A DNA stretch of 64,000 nucleotides, taken from the NCBI RefSeq assembly GCF_000280055.1, contig NZ_ALAB01000005.1, positions 1-64,000 on the forward strand, given 5' to 3'. Position 1 is the first letter of the stretch; each line of letters opens with the position of its first letter. Below the pieces are notes generated by a model. The model made no database searches. It saw nothing but the letters and a program-made list of their open reading frames with translations, and was not told the DNA's origin. Of this stretch, positions 25,911 through 34,430 are shown in pieces. The stretch comes from Alishewanella aestuarii B11. Lineage in GTDB: Bacteria > Pseudomonadota > Gammaproteobacteria > Enterobacterales > Alteromonadaceae. A program made the position numbers and the translations under genes.

Positions 25911-26489
25911 TTAACGGCGGCCTGGAAACTGCTGAAAAATATGATTGACGACCCGCGCGGTGGACTCGCGTGGTTGCTGCAGATCCTGCTGGCTTAATAC
26001 GCCCTCGGCGATCCCTTCCCACACCAGTTGCTTACGGCTGGCATCCACTAAATCAATATTTACGGTACCAACGCGGTAATGCACCGTTTCCACATCGGTT
26101 TGATAGTAGGGGAAAGGCGCATACAGACCACGGCGATAATAATAGTAGCTGTACGGATGCAGACTGGGTGAAGTGGTGCTGCGCACTTCGGAACGCTGGG
26201 CCACGTTAGAGTTAAAGTTAATCAACAGCTGTGGATCATCGCTTAGCCGGTAACCGCGCGCTGTCATCTCCGCCGTAATAGCGGCTTTCAGGTGCTGGGT
26301 CACCAGGCTGGTATAGCCGGCGCGATCAGTTGCCAATTCGGACATAAAGCCAAAGGTTTGATAACTACTCAGATCGACGTTCGGCGCCTGATCGGTTCGC
26401 ACTTTAGGACCTGAGGCACAGGCTGTTAACCACAAGGCTGAGGCGAGCAGAATGCCGCGCCAGAGCCAGGAAGAATGCTGCTTATTCAT
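25911..26489 (-). CDS. DUF4136 family lipoprotein
   Basis: 192 residues from ATG 26489. Lipoprotein signal ending SALWLTACASG, then the DUF4136 domain: VDLSSYQTFGFMSEL, AITAEMTARGYRLSDDPQLLINF, a Tyr-rich patch (YSYYYYRRGLYAPFPYY) and VDASRKQLVWEGIAEGVL. Function unknown; likely periplasmic or outer membrane. Two in-frame ATGs upstream are possible but extend the signal peptide unnaturally. Confidence 0.85.
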   Translation of the reverse strand: MNKQHSSWLWRGILLASALWLTACASGPKVRTDQAPNVDLSSYQTFGFMSELATDRAGYTSLVTQHLKAAITAEMTARGYRLSDDPQLLINFNSNVAQRSEVRSTTSPSLHPYSYYYYRRGLYAPFPYYQTDVETVHYRVGTVNIDLVDASRKQLVWEGIAEGVLSQQDLQQPRESTARVVNHIFQQFPGRR

Positions 26490-26743
26490 AACTACCGCCA
26501 TCTCAATCAACTTAGCCTTGATATCTTACTATACTACGCCAGCCATTTCTGCGATCAACCCGGCGGCGACTTGCATATTTTGACGCCGGCAAGCAAACTA
26601 AGTTCCGGCTGGCACAGCAAATTACCCAGCCAGACAGGAGTCACTGACTTGATGCTGCTAAGAAGTTAGCATTGCATGCGTGCTGCTATTACACTTAGCA
26701 TAGTGTATTGCCAGCCTGTAACGGCAGATTTTACGAGATAATA

Positions 26744-28204
26744 ATGAAAACAAAGGATAAAACGCCAACCAGAGCTGAACCTGAAGCAGTCAGTCAACAG
26801 GCCTCAGCCGCCCTGTCTGATGCACTGGCCAGCTTTGCCACCCAGTTACAGCAACAGCAGCAACTCTGGCTGCAACAAATGCAAACTGCGCTGGATGCCC
26901 AATGGCAGCAGCGGCTTATCGCCCACGAACAGGCTTATCAAAAACTCTACAAAGATTGGCAACAAAGCCGGCAGCAGCTGGAGTTGGCCGTGCCGGCACC
27001 TGCTGCCGATCCGCGGCTGTTACAGGAACAGGAACGGCAAAATCAGCAATTACGGCAAAGACTGCAGCAATTAGAAGCGCAGTTAGCCGGGTTGCAGCAA
27101 CAACAAGCCAGTGCGGCAGAACAACACGCCTCAGAACAGCAAATGGCTGGTCAGTTGCAGCAACAGTTAGCCGAGCTGCAACAGGCAATGCAGGTGCAGC
27201 AGGAGGCACTGACCGTGGCCGATACCGCTTATGCGGCGGAACGGCAAAAGGTGGCAGAGCTGGAGCAGCAGCTGGCTGCAGCCAGTGTTGGCACTGCCAG
27301 TACGCTGAGTGCTGAACAGCAAAAAGTAACCGAGCTGCAACAACAACTGGCGCAGACCACTGCGCAGCTGCAGCAACACGAACAACACGCAGCTACGGCA
27401 CAGGCAGAAGCCGAACAGAAACTGGCGGAATTAACCGAACAGCTACAACAGCGTGAACAGCAAGCGCTGGCCATCCAGGCGGAAGCCGAACAGAAACTGG
27501 CGGCGCTTAGCGAGCAGCTACAGCAGCGCGAACAGCAGGTTACCGCCACCCAGGCAGACGCTGAGCAGAAACTGGTGGAATTAACCGAACAGCTACAACA
27601 GCGTGAGCAGCAAGCGGCAGCCGCCCAGGCAGAAGCCGAACAGAAACTGACTGAACTGACCGAACAGCTGCAGCAGCATAAACAACAAGCGGCAGCAGCT
27701 GTTGCCGCTGAACAACAAAAGGCTGACGAGCTGGCGGCTCAGGGGGCGTCATTACAGCAGCAACTGGAGCTGGTACAGGCTGAGTTTGAGTCACAACGCC
27801 AGCTGATACAGCAATTGACTGAGCAGCAGACAGAGCTGGGGCAGAAACTGCAATTTAAGCAGCAGATGTATCTGCAATTGCAGGAAGAAAATCAGGTGCT
27901 GAATCAGCAACAAAGCGAACAGCTTGCCCAATTACAGCAACTGGCCGCCAGTGAGCAGCAATTACGGGAACAGCTGGAGCGGCAGGATTTACTGCTGCAA
28001 CAGGCCCGCTTGCGGCTGGAGGTCACAGTCGAGAAACAGCAGCTGGAAGCGGATCAGGCCCGGGAGACCATTCGGGTGCTGCGGCAGGAATTAGCCAAAG
28101 GCCAGGAAGAGCATCAGGCGGCCTTATCCGATCTGCAAAGCCGGCTGACCGAATACAAGCTGAAATTTGAATATGCACAGCGTCAGCTGTCGACCATGCC
28201 ATAA
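26744..28204 (+). CDS. Gln-rich long coiled-coil protein with internal repeats
   Basis: 486 residues, nearly all predicted alpha-helical coiled coil; about a quarter of residues are Gln and most others are Glu, Ala and Leu. It holds five 25-residue repeats of the form EQLQQREQQ-xxAxQAEAEQKLxELT encoded by a 75-bp DNA repeat. No signal peptide, membrane helix or globular domain is visible, and I do not recognise a family. A cytoplasmic scaffold or filament role is possible from the structure alone. ATG 26744 is preferred over an in-frame ATG at 26708. Followed by the DUF416 gene. Confidence 0.75.
   Translation: MKTKDKTPTRAEPEAVSQQASAALSDALASFATQLQQQQQLWLQQMQTALDAQWQQRLIAHEQAYQKLYKDWQQSRQQLELAVPAPAADPRLLQEQERQNQQLRQRLQQLEAQLAGLQQQQASAAEQHASEQQMAGQLQQQLAELQQAMQVQQEALTVADTAYAAERQKVAELEQQLAAASVGTASTLSAEQQKVTELQQQLAQTTAQLQQHEQHAATAQAEAEQKLAELTEQLQQREQQALAIQAEAEQKLAALSEQLQQREQQVTATQADAEQKLVELTEQLQQREQQAAAAQAEAEQKLTELTEQLQQHKQQAAAAVAAEQQKADELAAQGASLQQQLELVQAEFESQRQLIQQLTEQQTELGQKLQFKQQMYLQLQEENQVLNQQQSEQLAQLQQLAASEQQLREQLERQDLLLQQARLRLEVTVEKQQLEADQARETIRVLRQELAKGQEEHQAALSDLQSRLTEYKLKFEYAQRQLSTMP
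27362..27736 (+). repeat. Five tandem 75-bp repeats inside the coiled-coil gene
   Basis: Units start at 27362, 27437, 27512, 27587 and 27662. Units 2 to 4 are most alike at the DNA level; unit 5 is diverged. The unit length of 75 bp is 25 codons, so gain or loss of copies keeps the frame. 25 residues is not a multiple of 7, so the heptad register shifts at each unit. Confidence 0.8.
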
Positions 28205-28270
28205 TAGGCGCCAAAGCAGGCCGGCTAGCCTGCTATTTTTTTGACAGGAACACTCTTTTTTAGGAATGCT

Positions 28271-28888
28271 ATGAAACAAAAAGCCAATAACTTTCAGCAG
28301 ATGCGCGAACTTAATCTGGCGCAGCAGGCGGCAATTGCTGCCAGTTTGCTGGAGCGGATGTTACCGAATTATCAACTGTTTAGCGAAGTCAGTCAGTTCG
28401 GCGATCCGGTGTTGGTGCGCAAAATTCTTGATCTGTGCTGGGAGTGGCTGACGGTACCGAAAGCGAAAATCAATTTCGAGCGCCTGGCGGAAGAACTGGA
28501 GCTGGCGACGCCTGAGGTCAATCATTACGATATGTTCGGGGTCTATCCGGCGGTTGATTGCGCCACGGCGCTGGATATGATGCTCAATGGCATCCGCGAA
28601 CAGGATGCCGCCGAATTTATTAATGTGGCGAAGATTTCGCAGGCCACCGTGGCCCGGCTGATTGAATATGAAGCGGAAGACGCGGATATTACCACCGAAG
28701 CTGAGCTGAAAAAGCTGGTGCGGGATCACCCCTTGATGCAATACGAGATGGAGTGTCTGGCGGAGCTAATCGAACTGGTCAAACCTATGACGCGGATCGG
28801 CCGCGGACAAATGCAGCAGTTAAAAGCCTGGGTCAAAGAGCAGGGGCTAACTAACCTCGGTATGGAGCTTAGCCCGGAGACAGAGTAA
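28271..28888 (+). CDS. YjaG/DUF416 family protein
   Basis: 205 residues. Matches the DUF416 family (E. coli YjaG): LNLAQQAAIAASLLERMLPNYQLF, LDLCWEWLTVPKAKINFERL, and HYDMFGVYPAVDCATALDMML. All-helical cytoplasmic protein of unknown function. ATG 28271 follows AGGA at about 7 nt and is preferred over an in-frame ATG at 28241. It ends 7 bp from the convergent rsmD gene. Confidence 0.9.
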   Translation: MKQKANNFQQMRELNLAQQAAIAASLLERMLPNYQLFSEVSQFGDPVLVRKILDLCWEWLTVPKAKINFERLAEELELATPEVNHYDMFGVYPAVDCATALDMMLNGIREQDAAEFINVAKISQATVARLIEYEAEDADITTEAELKKLVRDHPLMQYEMECLAELIELVKPMTRIGRGQMQQLKAWVKEQGLTNLGMELSPETE

Positions 28889-28894
28889 CCTTAT

Positions 28895-29494
28895 TTAGCG
28901 GCTACTATGGCGCAGAAAGAGGCGATAGGCCAGCTGGCCGGCAACCTTTTCCTTTAGCAGCTGCCAGTTGGCGGGTATGGTTCCTAATGCCAGTTCTTTC
29001 TCGGTTTCCAGATAGATCAGGGCGCTGTCTGTCAGCCAGCCCTGTTGCTCTAACGCCAGACAGCAAGGCAGTGCCAAGCCCTGCCGGAATGGCGGGTCGA
29101 TCAACACCAGATTATATTGCCGCTGTGCCGGGCGCTGCAGCCATTGCAGACAATCGGCATTAACCACCTCAGCATTGCTCGCTGCTAACGCTTTCAGATG
29201 TTGCTGCAGCTGCCGCGCCAATGCCGGCGCTTTTTCTACCAGTGTCAGATAAGCAGCGTAGCGTGACAGTGCCTCTAAACCCAGGCTACCGCTACCGGCA
29301 AAACAATCCAGCACCGTACTTTGTGCCGTATCCTGCATCAGCCAGTTAAACAGGGTTTCCTTAACGCGATCGGTCGTGGGTCTGAGGCCCGCGGCATCGG
29401 CTACCGGCAGCTTTTTACCCCGCCATTTGCCACTGATGATTCTGACGAAACCGCTGGGGCCGCCTGCACTACCACGACTGCTCGATTGTTTCAT
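28895..29494 (-). CDS. rsmD: 16S rRNA (guanine(966)-N2)-methyltransferase RsmD
   Basis: 199 residues. SAM methyltransferase that modifies G966 of 16S rRNA. Motifs: VRIISGKWRGKKLPVAD, LRPTTDRVKETLFNWL, DCFAGSGSLGLEALSR (SAM site) and LVLIDPPFRQG with the catalytic DPPF. Divergent from ftsY, the usual arrangement in gammaproteobacteria. Confidence 0.95.
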   Translation of the reverse strand: MKQSSSRGSAGGPSGFVRIISGKWRGKKLPVADAAGLRPTTDRVKETLFNWLMQDTAQSTVLDCFAGSGSLGLEALSRYAAYLTLVEKAPALARQLQQHLKALAASNAEVVNADCLQWLQRPAQRQYNLVLIDPPFRQGLALPCCLALEQQGWLTDSALIYLETEKELALGTIPANWQLLKEKVAGQLAYRLFLRHSSR

Positions 29495-29574
29495 TGATTC
29501 GTTTTTGCCTGACAGATAAAGGTGTTAGTATAAGGCCAATTTTATCCTAGTTTTCAGCTCTGACCTAACTGCAT

Positions 29575-30822
29575 ATGACAAAACAGAATAAACTCTTTTC
29601 CTGGCTTGGTTTTGGTAAGAAGCCATCAGATGCACCGGACACGGCAACTCAGCCTGAGTCTACGGCCGCTAACGCGACAGCAACAACGGAAACCTCAGCC
29701 GCTGCTACGCCGGTTGCTGATACAGCAGTATCGGCGGCGCCAGTAACGGATGCGCCTGAGGCCGACCTGCCAGCCCAGGAAAGTCCGGCCGCCGCACAGC
29801 AGGCAGACAGCAGTCCGGCGCTGGTTACCGCTGCACCAGCGCCAGCAGCACCGACAGAGGCCGCAGCACCCAAGGTTAACCCGATCTTGGATAACCCGAA
29901 AAAGCCAGGTCTGTTTGCCCGCTTAAAGCAGGGACTGGCGAAAACCAGTCTGAATCTGGGGGCTGGTTTAGCCTCACTGTTCGTTGGCAAGAAAATTGAT
30001 GACGAGCTGTACGAAGAGCTGGAAACGCAGTTACTGCTGGCTGACGTCGGTATGGATACGACCCAGAAGCTGATTAAACAGTTAACCAGCCATGCTGATC
30101 GCAAGGCACTGAAAGACGCCGGTCTGCTGTATGAAAAACTGCAGCAGGATATGGCCGAGTTGTTGCAGCACGTGGAACAGCCACTGCAACCTGAAGCCAG
30201 TGACGGCCCCTTTGTGATCCTGATGGTCGGGGTAAACGGTGTTGGTAAAACCACGACTATCGGTAAGATGGCACAGCAGTTTAAGCAGCAGGGCAAAACC
30301 GTGATGCTGGCGGCTGGCGATACCTTCCGGGCCGCCGCGGTGGAGCAGCTGCAGGTGTGGGGCGAACGTAATCAGATCCCGGTGATTGCCCAGCATACCG
30401 GCGCGGATAGCGCCTCAGTGATTTTTGATGCTTATCAGGCGGCCAAAGCCCGTAAAGTCGATGTGCTGATCGCTGATACCGCCGGCCGCTTACAAAATAA
30501 AGCACACCTGATGGAAGAGCTGAAAAAGATTGTCCGGGTATTGCAAAAGATTGAACCGGCGGCACCACACGAAGTGATGCTGACGCTGGATGCCGGCACC
30601 GGCCAGAATGCGCTGAGTCAGGCCAAACTTTTTAACGAAGCGGTCCCTCTGACCGGTATTAGTTTGACCAAGCTGGATGGTACCGCCAAAGGCGGGGTGA
30701 TCTTTGCGATTGCCGATCAGTTTAAGGTGCCGATCCGTTTTATCGGGGTAGGGGAAGCCATCGATGACCTGCGGCAGTTCCAGGCCCAGGACTTTATCCG
30801 GGCGCTGTTTAACAAGGAATAA
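29575..30822 (+). CDS. ftsY: Signal recognition particle receptor FtsY
   Basis: 415-residue SRP GTPase that docks ribosome-nascent chain complexes at the inner membrane. The first 100 residues form the acidic, Ala/Pro/Thr-rich A domain; the NG domain follows with GVNGVGKTTTIGKMA (G1), DTFRAAAVEQLQ, DTAGRLQNK (G3) and TKLDGTAKGG (G4). Heads the ftsYEX-rpoH cluster. Confidence 0.97.
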   Translation: MTKQNKLFSWLGFGKKPSDAPDTATQPESTAANATATTETSAAATPVADTAVSAAPVTDAPEADLPAQESPAAAQQADSSPALVTAAPAPAAPTEAAAPKVNPILDNPKKPGLFARLKQGLAKTSLNLGAGLASLFVGKKIDDELYEELETQLLLADVGMDTTQKLIKQLTSHADRKALKDAGLLYEKLQQDMAELLQHVEQPLQPEASDGPFVILMVGVNGVGKTTTIGKMAQQFKQQGKTVMLAAGDTFRAAAVEQLQVWGERNQIPVIAQHTGADSASVIFDAYQAAKARKVDVLIADTAGRLQNKAHLMEELKKIVRVLQKIEPAAPHEVMLTLDAGTGQNALSQAKLFNEAVPLTGISLTKLDGTAKGGVIFAIADQFKVPIRFIGVGEAIDDLRQFQAQDFIRALFNKE

Positions 30823-30827
30823 CCGCT

Positions 30828-31511
30828 ATGCTGCAGTTTGATCAGGTAAGTAAAAGCTATCCGGGTGGCTTTGTGGCACTGGAGCGGATTAACTTTCGTA
30901 TCGCTAAAGGCGAAATGGTGTTTCTGACCGGCCACTCCGGCGCAGGTAAAAGTACTATCCTGAAACTGATCAGCATGATTGAACGCCCCAGCACTGGCCG
31001 GGTGATGATTAACAATATCGATCTTAGCCGCTTAAAACGCAGTCAAATTCCTTATGTCCGGCGCGATGTCGGCATTATTTACCAGAATCACCGGCTGCTG
31101 ATGAACCATACCGTATTTGATAATGTGGCTTTGCCGCTGGTGATTGAAGGTTTTACCGGTAAGGAAATGGTAAAACGGGTGCACGCCGCGCTGGATAAGG
31201 TCGGTTTACTGGATAAGCAGCGCTGTCTACCACAGACCTTATCAGGCGGTGAGCAGCAGCGGGTTGGTATCGCCAGGGCCGTGGTTAATAAGCCGCCGTT
31301 ACTACTGGCTGACGAGCCAACCGGTAACCTGGATCCGGAACTGTCACGCGACATTATGCGGGTGTTTGAAGCCTTTAATCAGGTTGGCGTCTCGGTGCTG
31401 GTGGCAACCCATGATTTGGGGCTGATTGCCCGGATGCGTTACCGCACCCTGACGTTAAAGCAGGGCCGGATGATTAATGATGGCCTGATGCCAGCACAGG
31501 AGCCGCTATGA
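30828..31511 (+). CDS. ftsE: Cell division ATP-binding protein FtsE
   Basis: 227-residue ABC ATPase. Walker A GHSGAGKST, signature LSGGEQQRVGIARA, Walker B LLLADEPTGNLDPE. With FtsX it forms the complex that activates septal murein hydrolases through EnvC, whose gene is also in this window (34431-35570). Begins 5 bp after ftsY and overlaps ftsX by 4 bp. Confidence 0.97.
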   Translation: MLQFDQVSKSYPGGFVALERINFRIAKGEMVFLTGHSGAGKSTILKLISMIERPSTGRVMINNIDLSRLKRSQIPYVRRDVGIIYQNHRLLMNHTVFDNVALPLVIEGFTGKEMVKRVHAALDKVGLLDKQRCLPQTLSGGEQQRVGIARAVVNKPPLLLADEPTGNLDPELSRDIMRVFEAFNQVGVSVLVATHDLGLIARMRYRTLTLKQGRMINDGLMPAQEPL

Positions 31512-32482
31512 GTATTTTGTTCAGCAGCCGGGCCCATGGTGCTAAGGCCAGCCGCGTTAATGCGATACAGCGTGTTGTGATGTTTTTTGTGCACCATATC
31601 CGCCAGGCGGTATTTAGTTTGGGGGAGCTTTGGCGTACCCCGGGTTCCTCACTGATGACGATAGCGGTACTGGGATTGAGCCTGACGCTGCCAACGACGC
31701 TGCACCTGCTGGTCAAGAATGTGCAGCAAATTAGTGGGGGCTTTGCCAAGGCGGCAGAAATCAATCTGTTTATCCGTGACACCGCGACACCACAGCAAGT
31801 GCAGAGCCTGAAAACCATTCTTGAAGCAGACAGTCAGATCGTCGGCGTGCGGCATATCAGTAAAGAGGCGGCGATGGCAGAATTTCGCGAGGCATCCGGC
31901 TTTGGCGCGGCGCTGAATTATCTGACCGACAACCCGCTGCCGGATGTGCTGGTGGTGCTACCGGTGCATACTGAACCTGCTGCCGCCCGGCAGTTACAAC
32001 AGCAGCTGGAAAAAGAGCGGATAGTCGAGTTTGCCAAGCTGGATCTGGAATGGCTGCAACGGCTGGATGCGTTGGTGCTGCTGTTACAGCAAGCGGTGGT
32101 GGCCATTGGTCTGCTGTTACTCAGTGCCGTGTTATTGATTGTCAGCAATACCATCCGCTTATCAATTATTAATAAGCGCGATGAAATTGAAGTGATGAAG
32201 CTGGTCGGCGCGACCGATGCTTTTATTCAGCGACCTTTTCTTTATACCGGGCTTTGGTTCGGCGTCTTTGGTGGGCTATTGGCCTTTCTGGTCACCGAAG
32301 CCTTACTCTGGTGGTTGCGCAGCGCCATTGCCAGCATCAGCAGCCTGTACCAGAGCGATTTTCAGTTACAGGCAATGAGTCTGCATGAGTTCGGCGGCTT
32401 GCTGTTACTGGCGATCCTACTCGGAGTAATGGGATCCTATCTGTCGGTACGCCGTCATTTACGGGCCATTGAGCCGTCTTGA
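31508..32482 (+). CDS. ftsX: Cell division protein FtsX
   Basis: 324 residues with the type VII ABC permease layout: one transmembrane helix near residue 45-65, a large extracytoplasmic loop (EINLFIRDTATPQQVQSL onward) that contacts EnvC, and three C-terminal helices. IRLSIINKRDEIEVMKLVGATDAFI is the diagnostic FtsX cytoplasmic segment. Translationally coupled to ftsE by ATGA. Confidence 0.96.
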   Translation: MSILFSSRAHGAKASRVNAIQRVVMFFVHHIRQAVFSLGELWRTPGSSLMTIAVLGLSLTLPTTLHLLVKNVQQISGGFAKAAEINLFIRDTATPQQVQSLKTILEADSQIVGVRHISKEAAMAEFREASGFGAALNYLTDNPLPDVLVVLPVHTEPAAARQLQQQLEKERIVEFAKLDLEWLQRLDALVLLLQQAVVAIGLLLLSAVLLIVSNTIRLSIINKRDEIEVMKLVGATDAFIQRPFLYTGLWFGVFGGLLAFLVTEALLWWLRSAIASISSLYQSDFQLQAMSLHEFGGLLLLAILLGVMGSYLSVRRHLRAIEPS

Positions 32483-32518
32483 GCCCGCTGCGGCTAAGCT
32501 GACAGCTGGTTATAAAAA

Positions 32519-32549
32519 TTGCTTATCTTATAAAAACCAGATCTATAAA
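32519..32549 (+). promoter_or_regulatory. Candidate sigma-70 promoter for rpoH
   Basis: TTGCTT at 32519-32524, then TCTATA (17-bp spacing, 32542-32547) or TATAAA (19-bp spacing, 32544-32549). Transcription would start just before the CIRCE palindrome, as at CIRCE-controlled promoters elsewhere. Motif match only. Confidence 0.45.
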
Positions 32550-32564
32550 GAGTTGCAACTAGTA

Positions 32565-32591
32565 TTAGCACTCTCAGTCAAAGAGTGCTAA
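32565..32591. promoter_or_regulatory. CIRCE operator (HrcA binding site) upstream of rpoH
   Basis: Perfect CIRCE: TTAGCACTC, a 9-bp spacer, GAGTGCTAA, matching the consensus at all 18 arm positions. It lies 38 bp before the rpoH start codon and just downstream of the candidate promoter. CIRCE is bound by the heat-shock repressor HrcA. No hrcA, groESL or dnaK gene lies in the window. The identity of the site is near certain by sequence; control of rpoH is inference from position. Confidence 0.93.
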
Positions 32592-32629
32592 TATCAGCTC
32601 ACTTAGTTCAACACAGGATAAGCAATACC

Positions 32630-33481
32630 ATGACGAAATCAGCTTACATGCCCCTTACGGTAGCAGCCAGCGGCAGTCTGGAGGCTTACACCCATGCCGT
32701 CAGTACTATCCCGATGCTGAGCGCTGAAGAAGAGCGCGGTCTGGCCGAACGCCTGCAGCAAGACGGTGATTTAGAAGCGGCGCGCCAGTTGATTATGTCG
32801 CATCTGCGTTTTGTGGTGCATATCGCCCGCAGCTATGCCGGTTATGGCCTGCCAATCAGCGATTTAATTCAGGAAGGTAATATTGGCCTGATGAAAGCGG
32901 TAAAGCGCTTTGATCCGGCGGTAGGCGTGCGCCTGGTGTCTTTCGCCGTGCACTGGATTAAAGCCGAAATTCATGAATATGTGCTAAAAAACTGGCGCAT
33001 CGTTAAAATTGCCACCACTAAGGCACAGCGCAAACTGTTCTTTAATCTGCGTAAGGCCAAAAAGCATCTGGGCTGGTTTAATCAGCAGGAAGTGCAGCAG
33101 GTTGCTGAGTCGCTGGGTGTGGCTGAGCACGAAGTGCGTGAAATGGAAGCTCGGATGAGCAACTATGATATGCCATTCGATGCGCCGGATGAAGATGACG
33201 AGCAGGCCTATACGGCGCCGGTATACTATCTGGAAGATAAAAGTTCTGATCTGGCGGCGCAGGTTGCCGATGATCAGTGGGATACCGCAGCAGTGGATCG
33301 GTTACAGGCGGCGATTCGCACCCTGGATGATCGCAGCCAGGATATCGTACGTGCCCGTTGGCTGGATAATCAGAAGCTAACCCTGCAGGAGCTGGCCGAT
33401 CGCTATCAGGTCTCGGCTGAGCGGGTGCGGCAGCTGGAGAAAAATGCGATGAAAAAGCTGCAGCAGGTATTACAACACTAA
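32630..33481 (+). CDS. rpoH: Heat-shock sigma factor RpoH (sigma-32)
   Basis: 283 residues. Region 2 is [21 protein letters not shown]; the RpoH box [10 protein letters not shown] is present and separates it from RpoD/RpoS; region 4 HTH is [20 protein letters not shown]. Directs RNA polymerase to heat-shock promoters. ATG 32630 is chosen because the upstream 45 bp of frame would start inside the CIRCE site. Follows ftsX, the conserved order, with a strong terminator after it. Confidence 0.97.
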   Translation: MTKSAYMPLTVAASGSLEAYTHAVSTIPMLSAEEERGLAERLQQDGDLEAARQLIMSHLRFVVHIARSYAGYGLPISDLIQEGNIGLMKAVKRFDPAVGVRLVSFAVHWIKAEIHEYVLKNWRIVKIATTKAQRKLFFNLRKAKKHLGWFNQQEVQQVAESLGVAEHEVREMEARMSNYDMPFDAPDEDDEQAYTAPVYYLEDKSSDLAAQVADDQWDTAAVDRLQAAIRTLDDRSQDIVRARWLDNQKLTLQELADRYQVSAERVRQLEKNAMKKLQQVLQH

Positions 33482-33499
33482 TAGTCAAAGCAGACTGAC

Positions 33500-33527
33500 A
33501 AAAAACGGCGCCGCAGCGCCGTTTTTT
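33500..33527 (+). terminator. Rho-independent terminator after rpoH
   Basis: AAAAAACGGCGC, loop CGCA, GCGCCGTTTTTT. Perfect 12-bp stem with A and T tracts on both sides, so it can end rpoH and the convergent yibQ transcript. Confidence 0.92.
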
Positions 33528-33539
33528 ATTAGGTCGTGA

Positions 33540-34316
33540 TTATTCTTCCTGTGGTGCCGCGATCGCCGGTGCGGTCACACCTGCCGCTATCACCTGATGT
33601 TCCTGTGGCAGTAACGCCGAGATCCCCACCAGCTCAATGCCTTCTGCCTGCAACTGCGGCAAGCGGTGTTTTAGAAAGCGATAGGTTTCCGGGTACGGAT
33701 GACCAATCGCAATCGCGACCTGATGGCGGCGGGCAATTTGCAGTAATTGTTTAAACTGCCGCTCCAGCGCCGCTTCGCTTAACTCATTGTCTAAAAATAC
33801 ATGCCGCGACAGCAGCGTCACGCCATGCTGGCTGGCGTACTTTTTGGCGGTACTTTGTGGGGTGGTCAGGCTGTCGACAAAGAACAACCGGCGCTGCTGC
33901 AGGTACTCCATGGTCCAGTCCATTGGCTGCTCCAGCGCGGTAAACAGACTTCCCATATGGTTGTTAATGCCAATGGCGTATGGGATATCTGCCAGCGCCT
34001 GCTGCAGGGTATGATGAATTTGCTGGCGGCTCATATTGCGGGTCAGCGCGCCCGGCCCCAGCGCATTTTGCTGGCTGGCTTCCATCGGCATATGCAGCAT
34101 CACATCTTTTTTCGCCTGAGCGGCTTGTCTGGCGGCTTGCCGGCCATAGGGAGTATGCGGCAGAACGGCATAGGTTAGCGCATGCGGCAGCTCCACCATC
34201 TTCAGATCGGCGCGTTGATAACCAATATCATCGATAATGATCGCAATCCGGGGGCTGGCCAGTAGCGGTAAACTCAGACAGCACAGGCTCAGACATAACA
34301 GACGCAGCAGTCGCAC
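33540..34316 (-). CDS. Divergent polysaccharide deacetylase family protein (YibQ-like)
   Basis: 258 residues with an N-terminal signal peptide (LLRLLCLSLCCLSLPLLA). Matches the divergent polysaccharide deacetylase group: RIAIIIDDIGYQRAD, LTYAVLPHTPYGRQAA, MLHMPMEAS and GINNHMGSLFT, with FVDSLTTPQSTAKKYAS. Retains a DD and an HMGS motif of NodB-like folds; enzymatic activity is unproven in the family. Follows envC on the same strand, the usual gpmI-envC-yibQ order, so an envelope role is likely. Confidence 0.9.
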   Translation of the reverse strand: MRLLRLLCLSLCCLSLPLLASPRIAIIIDDIGYQRADLKMVELPHALTYAVLPHTPYGRQAARQAAQAKKDVMLHMPMEASQQNALGPGALTRNMSRQQIHHTLQQALADIPYAIGINNHMGSLFTALEQPMDWTMEYLQQRRLFFVDSLTTPQSTAKKYASQHGVTLLSRHVFLDNELSEAALERQFKQLLQIARRHQVAIAIGHPYPETYRFLKHRLPQLQAEGIELVGISALLPQEHQVIAAGVTAPAIAAPQEE

Positions 34317-34430
34317 TAGGATTCCTTTTATTGCTCCGGTTTTCCGCTTGTCATGCGCAGCATACTGAAAAACCTGATATTAACCTCACCCATTCAGGTT
34401 ATAGGACAGCCTTAGTCGGGTGCAAGTTTT

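Noticed and set aside
27362-27736. 75-bp direct repeats as a CRISPR array
   Set aside because: Units are contiguous, without spacers, and in frame within a coding sequence.
34370-34399. AACCTGA...TCAGGTT inverted repeat between envC and yibQ as a terminator
   Set aside because: The loop is 16 nt and the stem only 7 bp; the two genes are likely co-transcribed.
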